Source: Rhodospirillales bacterium (GTDB lineage Bacteria > Pseudomonadota > Alphaproteobacteria > Rhodospirillales > GLO-3). Taken from it: a DNA stretch of 40,754 nucleotides. The number at the start of each line of letters is the position of its first letter. Positions within the stretch are counted from its first letter, which is position 1. Below are positions 1-6,686 of this stretch, in pieces. The DNA lies in assembly GCA_003354135.1 (NCBI GenBank), contig PIVK01000027.1:1-40754 (forward strand). Reading direction: 5' to 3'. The position numbers and the translations under genes are program-made. Under the pieces are notes generated by a model that worked only from the letters and a program-made list of their open reading frames with translations, did no database searches and had not been told where the DNA came from.

Positions 1-1152
1 GCCTTCCAGAGCGGCCGCCGCCGCCCGGCAGGCAAGCGCGGCATGTTCGTCCGGGCCCGTGAACGGCGCCCCCCAAAAGGCCATCACCGCATCCCCCATA
101 AACTTGTCGACGACACCCCCGTTGGTCGAGATGGCTTCGGTCATATGGGTGAAGAAGCGGTTGACCGTCTCGACAAGGCGATCCGGGGGGAGCTTCTCCG
201 AGAGCGTGGTAAAGTCCTGGAGGTCAATGAACATCACCGTCATCTCGCGCCGCTCGCCGCCCGGCTCGGCAACCTCCGGCGAGTCGAGAAGATGGGTGAC
301 GACGCGGGGATCCATATATTTACCGAAGGTATCCTTGATCCGTTCCTTAAGCCTCAGTTCGCCGACCATGTTGTTGAACGACCCGGTCAGCCTGCCGATC
401 TCGTCTTTCGAGGTGATGGGAACGGTGACGTCCAGTTGGCCGCTTTCCACCGCCTGGGTTCCGAAAACCAGATTCCCGACCGAGCGCAGAATTCCCCGGA
501 TCACCATATGGGCGGTGCCGAAGCCGACAACGGCGGCAAGAAGGGCAAGCAGCAGATTGACCAGGAGCAGCACTTTCTCGTCCCGGTCGGCCTGGGCGAC
601 CCTTTTATCGACCACGGCCTCCGTCTCCCGGCGGAAGGCGGCGACCATTCCATCGACCTCGGCCTGTAGCCGGTTCAGTTCCGGGGAAAGGAAAGCAATG
701 CTCGCGGCACCGCCGTTCTTACGGGCCTCGACGAGCATCTCCGCATGCCGCCGGAAGCTCTCGTAGGCGGCCTTTACCTCGTCCAGTTCGGTTTCCAGGT
801 GGAACCGTTCGCCCGTCGTCCGGCCTCCGCCCGGTGATACGAGGAAAAACCGGGCCTTGGCGAAGGTCTCTTCGATGGTCCCGTCCAGGGTCTTCATCGC
901 TTTGCTGTCGCGGGCCCCCGCATCCCTCGACGCATCGAGCCCTTCGAGGCGCTCCACCGTCAGCATTTGGGCCAGGACGAGGGTATTGATCCGGGCGACG
1001 GCGTCGCTCAACGGTAGCAGCCTGTGGGATATGTCTTCCAACTCGTCGCTGATACGCCCGGTAAGCAGAAGCGCCGTTCCCGTCACCATGGCCATGGCGA
1101 TGAGGATAAGAACAAGGACCCCGTATATTTTCGCGCCGACCGACCGCCGCAT
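1..1152 (-). CDS. Membrane class III adenylate/guanylate cyclase with HAMP domain (partial, C-terminus off the window)
   Basis: The minus strand reads open from an ATG at 1152 to the window edge (384 codons). Residues 9-31 and 192-214 are hydrophobic and frame an extracytoplasmic helical region. A HAMP linker follows at about 215-267, then a class III nucleotide cyclase domain from about 275. The two metal aspartates of the family are visible: D310 in MFIDLQDFTTLSE and D354 in DKFMGDAVMAFWG. Such proteins make cAMP (some make cGMP) in the cytoplasm in response to a signal sensed across the membrane. The substrate-specifying residues and C-terminus lie outside the window, so ATP preference is inferred. 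It follows the large adhesin gene on the same strand with a 161-nt gap that holds a GC-rich hairpin, so it may be co-transcribed or separate. Confidence 0.88.
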   Translation of the reverse strand, partial: MRRSVGAKIYGVLVLILIAMAMVTGTALLLTGRISDELEDISHRLLPLSDAVARINTLVLAQMLTVERLEGLDASRDAGARDSKAMKTLDGTIEETFAKARFFLVSPGGGRTTGERFHLETELDEVKAAYESFRRHAEMLVEARKNGGAASIAFLSPELNRLQAEVDGMVAAFRRETEAVVDKRVAQADRDEKVLLLVNLLLALLAAVVGFGTAHMVIRGILRSVGNLVFGTQAVESGQLDVTVPITSKDEIGRLTGSFNNMVGELRLKERIKDTFGKYMDPRVVTHLLDSPEVAEPGGERREMTVMFIDLQDFTTLSEKLPPDRLVETVNRFFTHMTEAISTNGGVVDKFMGDAVMAFWGAPFTGPDEHAALACRAAAAALEG

Positions 1153-1267
1153 GATGTTTCCCGCCCGTGGAGACAGTGAATAAATCAGAAAGCATGGCTC
1201 TTCTCACGTCAACACCATCTTTCGGCCGCGCATATTTCCAGAGCGCATTCAACTGCACGCCGACGGA

Positions 1268-1288
1268 ACGGGCCCCTGAAGGGCCCGT
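1268..1288 (-). terminator. GC-rich hairpin between adhesin and cyclase genes
   Basis: A perfect 8-bp inverted repeat (ACGGGCCC / GGGCCCGT, 5-nt loop) lies 25 nt after the adhesin stop codon. There is no T run on either side, so it may act as a Rho-dependent terminator element, an mRNA 3' end stabiliser or a partial attenuator before the cyclase gene. Confidence 0.4.
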
Positions 1289-1313
1289 CCATCAGTACCG
1301 GTCCGCACCGGGA

Positions 1314-4300
1314 TCAGATGACGTTGGGATCGTCCGTCGGAACGCTGTTGCCATGCTCGTCGGTCGCCGTCGTGGTGTAGCCGGCGCCCGCTTCATCGCC
1401 GTTGGCATGGGTGTCGTCCGAACCGTTCTCGGGCGGGTTCGTTCCGATGACGTTGACCTGCGGCCCGGACGGGTCTTCCTGATAGACCAGATCGTCGGCA
1501 TTCAGGAGAAGCCCGTTCACTTCGACCGAGTTGTTCATCATCACGCTTTCGATGATCTGCTGTCCAGCCACCGGATCGGCGATCACCGTATCGGAGTCCC
1601 CGGTCAAGGTGACCTCGCCGGTACCATTGTCCACATCGACCGACAGGATGGCCGTCGCGGTCGCCGTGGTACCGTTCTCGGTGGCGGTGGCCTCGACGGT
1701 AAGCTCGAAATCAGCTACGGGGTCGCCCGGCGTTTTGATATCCATGTATTCGAGCAGATAATCGCTGTCCTTGCCGACGGCGGTGAACTGAAGGGTGTCG
1801 AAGCCGCCCTCGCCCTCGATCTCGATCTCGACCTTCTGACGCCCGTCAACGGCGTCCGGATCGGCGAAGAAGTCGCCTTCGCCCACCACCTCGCCGTCGC
1901 GCAGCGCCACCCAGTGGCCCTGCTCGGCGGTGGGGTCGGTGTTGCTGCTTTTCCCCGGGTTGACGAACAGCCCCTGCACACCGACCTCGGCCGAGTTGAC
2001 GACCATGCCGTCAAAGTCGATCTCGATGGTTTCGGAGGAGTTGTTGAAGCCATTGATGCCGTCGTCATCCGAGCCGCCCTGCAGGACGCCGATGCCGTCC
2101 TCGACGGCAACGATGGTGCCGTCCACGTCGTTGTGCTTGAGGGCCGACACGGAGATTTGGTGGCCGTCCACGGTTTGCTCCCAGGCCGCAATCTGCTCGG
2201 TCGTGGTGTTGAAGCCGGTGCCGCCCAGTTCGACCGTCTCCGGCGGTGCCTCCGGGATGCTGATACTCAGGTTCTCCAGGGCCCCCGGATCGACGGACCA
2301 TCTGCCGTTGCCCAGATCCGCCGCGCCCGGCGACAGCGTTACGCCGTCCGGCACGCCGGAAATCAACACCGACAGGGTCTCGGAGGTGTCGGTAAGCATC
2401 GCCGAAATATCGAGCGGAATCTCCGAACCCATCGTGCCGGAAGACTCGCCAACCTGCAGTTCGGGCTCGTCGGCCACGCCTTCGACGGTAACGAGGATGG
2501 TGGCGGAGATCTCGGACGTATCGCCGTCGTCCGTCGCCGTCGCGATGACGGTGACTTTGAAGTTCTCGCTTGAATCGGCCGGCGGCGTAACGGTCAGGCC
2601 GTCCAGGTCCGCCGGAACCAGGGTCCAGATGCCGGTGTCCGGATCCTTTGTGCCCGCCGACAGGATCGCGTCGTCAGGCACGTCGATAATGGAGATGCTG
2701 AGGGTCTCGGAGGTATCGCCGAGCGCCGCCGTGATGTCGAGCGCGATGGGCGTGTCCTCGCCACCCGTGACGTCGGAAACCTCGAGAGTGGGTGTGTCGG
2801 CCACGCCTTCGACGGTGACGCTCATGATCTCGCTCGCCTCGGACCCGTCGGTCGCCACGGCCGTCACCCTAAGGTTGAACTCGCCGCTGTAGTCCTCGGC
2901 CGGTATGACGGCGAGATGGGGGAGCTGTTCGGGCGTAAGCGTCCAGGTCCCGTTGGCGTTGCGGGTCCCGACGGACAAGACCGCACCGTCCGGCAGGTTG
3001 CTGACGATCACGTAATCCAGGGTCACGGCGCCGCCGTCGCTGTCCCCCACGTCGGCCTGGATGCCGAGCGCGATGGACGTGTCCTCGTCACCCGTGACAT
3101 CGGACGCCACGATGACCGGCGTGCCGTCCGTCGGATCGACCGGCGCCGTGATGGGCGCGGTCGTGATGGGGGTCACTGTGACCGACAGGATGGCCGTCGC
3201 GGTCGCCGTGGTACCGTTCTCGGTGGCGGTGGCCTCAACGGTAAGCTCGAAATCAGCTACGGGGTCGCCCGGCGTTTTGATATCCATGTCTTCGAGCAGA
3301 TAGCTGCTGTCCTTGCCGACGGCGGTGAACTTAAGGGTGTCGAAGCCGTTCACGACATTGATCGCGACACTCTGGCTCGCGTTACCGGTCGAGAAGAAGT
3401 CGCCTTCGCCCACCTTAACGCCGTTGAGCCACGCCTCCCAATGGCCCTGCTCGGTGCCTTGCAGTTCCCGCACGCCGACCTCGGCCGAGTTGACGACCAT
3501 GCCGCCGAAGTCGATTTCGATGGTTTCGGATGCGTCGTTCGGGAAGCCGTTGATTCCGTCGCCGCCCTGCTGGCCGCCGATGCCGTCAGCGGTGGCTTTG
3601 ACGATGCCGTCCGTGCCGTCCTTCTTGAAGGCCGACACGGAGATTTGGTGGCCGTCCACGGTTTGCTCCCAGGCCGCGATCTGCTCGGCCGTGGTGTTGA
3701 AGCTGATGCCGCCCAGCTCGGTCGTCACCGGCTGGGCCTCCGGGATGGTGATGGTCAGGTTGGCCAGGTCACCCTGTTCCAGGGTCCAGGTGCCGTCGTC
3801 GTTGTCCGTACCGGCCGACAGGGTCGCGCCGTCCGGTACGCCGGAAATCAACACCGACAGGGTCTCGGAGCCGTCCGTGTCGGTCAGATACGCCGTGATG
3901 TTGAGATCGATCGTCTCGCCTTCCTCGCCCTGCGCGCCGGAGGGAACACCGAGCAAGGGATCGTCGGCCACGCCTTCGACGGTGAGGGTCACCGTTCCGG
4001 TGGCCTCGCCCCCCGTGCTCGTGCCGCCCGACACGGTGTAGGTGAAGGAGGTTTCGCCCGACCAGTGCTCGTCGGGCGTGAAGGTGTAGATGTCGCCGAC
4101 GCTGTCGTATTCGACCGTGCCGTCCGCGGGCTGCTCGAAGCTCGTGATCGACAGACTGTTACCGGGGTCGGGGTCGTAGTCGTTGCCCAGCAGATCGCTG
4201 GCAGTGAAGGTGATCTCCGTGTCCTCAGAACCCGTCAGTTCGTCCGCCCCGGCAAAAAGCACTCCAACCGACACCGTCCCGCTGGCGTCAACCTCTTCGA

Positions 4301-6365
4301 GGCCGTCGCTCACCTTGTAGTTCAGGGTCACCGTCCCAGTCCAACCGGATTCGGGCGTGAACGTCCAGGTGCCGTCGCTATTATCGATCAGCGTCCCCGC
4401 GTTCGCCGGATCGACACTCAGGCCGCTCACACTCAGGTCGTCGCCGTCGATATCGGTCGCATTGGCCAGGAGGGCAGCCGTGGTGATAGTCAGATCCACG
4501 CCTCCGCGCGTGCTCAGGGAAATCTGACCCGACACCTCCGGCTCGTCGTTGGTGCCGGTGATGGTGACGGTCACGTCCTGCGTGGTGCCGTCGACCGACC
4601 TCACCGTGAAGGTCTCGGTGAGCGTCTCGCCCACGGCCAGGGCCTGAACCGTCGTGTCCGCGTTGTCGAGTTTGTAGGTCCACGGCCCGGTGGCGTCGAC
4701 GGAGAAGCTGCCGTGCGACCCGGACGTATCCGTCTGCGCCAGGAAGCCCGACTCGTCGGCGTCCGGATCCGTGATGGTCAACGTGCCGGACGCATTAAGG
4801 GTGACGTCCTCGGTCACATCGCCCGACGTAGCACCGCCGATGACGGGGGCGTCGTTGGTGCCGGTGATGGTGACGGTCACGTCCTGCGTGGTGCCGTCGA
4901 CCGACCTCACCGTGAAGGTCTCGGTGAGCGTCTTACCCGCGGCCAGGGCCTGCACCGCCGAGGCCGTGTTGTCGAGACCGTAGCTCCACTCCCCGTCGGC
5001 ATCAATGGAGAACGTGCCGTACGACCCGCTCGAACCGGTCTGCGCCCGGAAGCTCGCCTCACCGTCGTCCGCATCCGTGATGGTCAGCGTGCCGGACGCA
5101 CCGGAAGTGACGTCCTCAATGACGCCGCCCGACGTAGCGCCGCCGATGACGGGCGGGGTGTTGACGATGGGCTGCGGCGAGGGGTCCGGATCATTTCCGT
5201 CGCCGCCGCTATCTCCGCCGCCCCTGCTCGGACCCACAATGGGGTCGACAATGGGGTTGATGCCGATACTCGGATCAATGCCGCCCTCGTCACCCATCGA
5301 GATTCCGATATCCCCGAAGATCTCGCCTTCCGTCGGCTCTTCCTCGCCGGCGGCGGTCTCGAACTCGGCCAGTTCCTCCTCGGCCAGTTCTTTTCCGCCC
5401 AGGCGTTCCGCGGCCGCCAGTTCGTCGGTGTAGTCGTTGGCCGTCGGGTTGGTATGGGTCGGCAGGCTCTTCAGCGTGGCGCCGAACTGCTGGAACAGGG
5501 CCTGCTTGGGGACGTGGAAAGCGGCCGTCGGCGCGTCGGCGAAGGTCGACACCGTCGTGCCCTGGTGGGCCGTGTTGAGGATTTGCACGCCACCGTCGTT
5601 GGTAACCACGACCTCGCCCACCAGACCGTCACGTTCCTCCATCAGGACGACGGACATGGGCTGGCCTTCGCGCAGATCCAGGCCGACCTGGGTGCCGCGG
5701 ATGCCGATGGTGGCCACGGGGGTGTTGACGGTCATGGCGTCGGGGTCGGTCTTGGCGATCTGACCGCTGACGAAGGTGAACACGCCCTCCATCACCGACA
5801 TGGAGACCGATCCTTCCTGGGTGGCCGGGTCGTACACCATTTCGTCCAGGACCAGGGCGCCGTTTTCGCCCATGGAGAAGACAGTGTCGTCGGCGAGCAC
5901 GATACCGACCGACGCGCCGTCGCCCGTCACCAGTTCGTCACCCTGGAAGACAGGGGCGCCGACTTTAAGTTCGCTCTGCGTGCCGTCGGCGTGGATTACG
6001 GTCACCGAGCCATCGAGGGATTCCACCGTGCCGATGGGCTGCGCTTCGATACTCGGGGCCGCCTGGGCATATTGGGCCGGGGCTTCGAAGCCCGAGAGGT
6101 CGGCCGCCAGATCCCCGGAGAGCCGGGCGCCGTCTGCGGTCTGCAAGTCGGGCGGCGAGTCGTCCGTGAAGAAGCCTTCCACCACCACCTGGGTGCCGTC
6201 GGGCCATTCCATAACCATGTCCAAGCCGTCATGGCCGAACGACGCTGTAGAAAAGGACAACCCCTCGGGGAGGATTACCGCCCCGCCGTCACCCGCGTCG
6301 AGGACGTGGGGAGGGGTCTTATCCGATCCAGTTTCGGGAAGTCCGAAAATAGTTTCAGCAGCCAC
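1314..6365 (-). CDS. Large repeat adhesin-like protein: FecR-like N-terminal domain, TAAG site, VCBS and cadherin-like repeats
   Basis: 1683 residues. The GTG start at 6365 has a GGAAGG Shine-Dalgarno 6 nt upstream. There is no Sec signal peptide, as in type I-secreted adhesins. Residues about 105-235 form a FecR-type domain (motif TVNTPVATIGIRGTQVG). Residues 337-340 are Thr-Ala-Ala-Gly, followed by an acidic and Gly/Pro-rich linker to about 400. Two VCBS repeats of 102 residues follow (about 405-610), then cadherin-like/Ig-like units with the ETLSVLISGVPDG pattern. Two near-identical units of about 230 residues contain a jelly-roll-like insert (FNTTAEQIAAWEQTVDGHQ). The protein is very acidic, typical of calcium-dependent surface proteins. 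Unusually, no GGxGxDxxx RTX nonapeptides and no clear C-terminal secretion signal are present, and no type I secretion genes lie in the window. I infer a surface adhesin held by its N-terminus and releasable by the LapG-type protease encoded at 9077-9760. A plain extracellular matrix protein is the alternative. Confidence 0.85.
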   Translation of the reverse strand: MAAETIFGLPETGSDKTPPHVLDAGDGGAVILPEGLSFSTASFGHDGLDMVMEWPDGTQVVVEGFFTDDSPPDLQTADGARLSGDLAADLSGFEAPAQYAQAAPSIEAQPIGTVESLDGSVTVIHADGTQSELKVGAPVFQGDELVTGDGASVGIVLADDTVFSMGENGALVLDEMVYDPATQEGSVSMSVMEGVFTFVSGQIAKTDPDAMTVNTPVATIGIRGTQVGLDLREGQPMSVVLMEERDGLVGEVVVTNDGGVQILNTAHQGTTVSTFADAPTAAFHVPKQALFQQFGATLKSLPTHTNPTANDYTDELAAAERLGGKELAEEELAEFETAAGEEEPTEGEIFGDIGISMGDEGGIDPSIGINPIVDPIVGPSRGGGDSGGDGNDPDPSPQPIVNTPPVIGGATSGGVIEDVTSGASGTLTITDADDGEASFRAQTGSSGSYGTFSIDADGEWSYGLDNTASAVQALAAGKTLTETFTVRSVDGTTQDVTVTITGTNDAPVIGGATSGDVTEDVTLNASGTLTITDPDADESGFLAQTDTSGSHGSFSVDATGPWTYKLDNADTTVQALAVGETLTETFTVRSVDGTTQDVTVTITGTNDEPEVSGQISLSTRGGVDLTITTAALLANATDIDGDDLSVSGLSVDPANAGTLIDNSDGTWTFTPESGWTGTVTLNYKVSDGLEEVDASGTVSVGVLFAGADELTGSEDTEITFTASDLLGNDYDPDPGNSLSITSFEQPADGTVEYDSVGDIYTFTPDEHWSGETSFTYTVSGGTSTGGEATGTVTLTVEGVADDPLLGVPSGAQGEEGETIDLNITAYLTDTDGSETLSVLISGVPDGATLSAGTDNDDGTWTLEQGDLANLTITIPEAQPVTTELGGISFNTTAEQIAAWEQTVDGHQISVSAFKKDGTDGIVKATADGIGGQQGGDGINGFPNDASETIEIDFGGMVVNSAEVGVRELQGTEQGHWEAWLNGVKVGEGDFFSTGNASQSVAINVVNGFDTLKFTAVGKDSSYLLEDMDIKTPGDPVADFELTVEATATENGTTATATAILSVTVTPITTAPITAPVDPTDGTPVIVASDVTGDEDTSIALGIQADVGDSDGGAVTLDYVIVSNLPDGAVLSVGTRNANGTWTLTPEQLPHLAVIPAEDYSGEFNLRVTAVATDGSEASEIMSVTVEGVADTPTLEVSDVTGGEDTPIALDITAALGDTSETLSISIIDVPDDAILSAGTKDPDTGIWTLVPADLDGLTVTPPADSSENFKVTVIATATDDGDTSEISATILVTVEGVADEPELQVGESSGTMGSEIPLDISAMLTDTSETLSVLISGVPDGVTLSPGAADLGNGRWSVDPGALENLSISIPEAPPETVELGGTGFNTTTEQIAAWEQTVDGHQISVSALKHNDVDGTIVAVEDGIGVLQGGSDDDGINGFNNSSETIEIDFDGMVVNSAEVGVQGLFVNPGKSSNTDPTAEQGHWVALRDGEVVGEGDFFADPDAVDGRQKVEIEIEGEGGFDTLQFTAVGKDSDYLLEYMDIKTPGDPVADFELTVEATATENGTTATATAILSVDVDNGTGEVTLTGDSDTVIADPVAGQQIIESVMMNNSVEVNGLLLNADDLVYQEDPSGPQVNVIGTNPPENGSDDTHANGDEAGAGYTTTATDEHGNSVPTDDPNVI
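1638..1747. repeat. Intragenic long repeat, copy B core
   Basis: This 110-bp stretch matches 3180-3289 with a single mismatch (1695 versus 3237). It is the most conserved part of a roughly 740-bp unit (about 1643-2382) that also resembles 3184-3870. It encodes the end of the jelly-roll-like unit and the following ATATAILSV strand. Direct orientation within one gene allows deletion or expansion by recombination. Confidence 0.9.
3180..3289. repeat. Intragenic long repeat, copy A core
   Basis: Partner of 1638-1747, with 109 of 110 bases identical and in the same orientation, 1542 bp apart. The larger unit runs to about 3870, where both copies again share the segment encoding VLISGVPDG. Confidence 0.9.
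4545..4627. repeat. Perfect 83-bp direct repeat in VCBS-coding region, copy 1
   Basis: Identical base for base to 4851-4933. The period of 306 bp equals one VCBS unit of 102 residues. The perfect identity within otherwise diverged units suggests recent duplication or gene conversion. Confidence 0.92.
4851..4933. repeat. Perfect 83-bp direct repeat in VCBS-coding region, copy 2
   Basis: Second copy of 4545-4627. It codes for the same TLTETFTVRSVDGTTQ strand region of the neighbouring VCBS unit. Confidence 0.92.
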
Positions 6366-6428
6366 AATACACCTTCCGCTTCAGGCAACTTCCCGTGAAG
6401 CCACCGATTCGGCCGCGAAGCCGGGAAC

Positions 6429-6489
6429 CCGCGTATACACGCGGATATGCCCAGGCTTTTCGCCCGGGTCGTTTCCCCTATCCCGACCC
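6429..6489 (-). promoter_or_regulatory. Structured 5' leader with mutually exclusive hairpins upstream of the adhesin
   Basis: Reading the minus strand from 6489, arm GGGTCG (6489-6484) pairs with CGACCC (6471-6466). Arm CCCGGGC (6468-6462) pairs with GCCTGGG (6456-6450) around a GAAAA loop, with one G-U pair. CCGCGT pairs with ACGCGG (6444-6429). The first two hairpins share bases 6466-6468, so they cannot both form fully, which is the geometry of a switch. I could not match it to a known riboswitch class: the GEMM c-di-GMP core was looked for and not found. The predicted transcription start (about 6487) falls at the edge of the first hairpin, so its existence in RNA depends on the true start. 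Confidence 0.45.
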
Positions 6490-6493
6490 TCTA

Positions 6494-6523
6494 ATTTTAC
6501 ATTTTTGGCCAGGAACAAGTCAA
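6494..6523 (-). promoter_or_regulatory. Probable sigma70 promoter of the adhesin gene
   Basis: On the minus strand, -35 TTGACT (6523-6518) and -10 TAAAAT (6499-6494) are separated by 18 nt. The start would be near 6487, leaving a leader of about 120 nt before the GTG at 6365. Confidence 0.6.
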
Positions 6524-6686
6524 CGCGGGCTGCCAACAAGATCAAGGGCGTGACCTTAACCGACCTGGAATGGCGAGAATAAAAATCCACCCTTTCCGGG
6601 CCCGGTTCCTATTCCGCCGTTCCATCTCTTCCGTCGTTCCGGGCTTGGCCCATGTCTTTGCCGCCGTGAGGGGCTGACGGGCAGTT

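Larger units (their letters stand above)
6366..6686 (-). other. Intergenic region: promoter and structured leader of the adhesin gene
   Basis: 321 nt without a gene, between the start of the adhesin gene and the stop of the PAS/HD-GYP-like gene. On the minus strand it holds a sigma70-type promoter (6494-6523) and a predicted leader of about 120 nt with several GC-rich hairpins. The part above 6524 shows no convincing feature apart from the palindrome CCGGGCCCGG near 6598. Confidence 0.7.

Noticed and set aside
2916-6398. 1160-codon open frame on the plus strand
   Set aside because: Antisense of the adhesin gene. Arg/Gly/His-rich low-complexity translation without domains, caused by GC-rich codon bias and repeats.
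6429-6489. c-di-GMP (GEMM) riboswitch before the adhesin
   Set aside because: The conserved GEMM core sequences are absent, although GAAA loops occur. Kept only as an unclassified structured leader.
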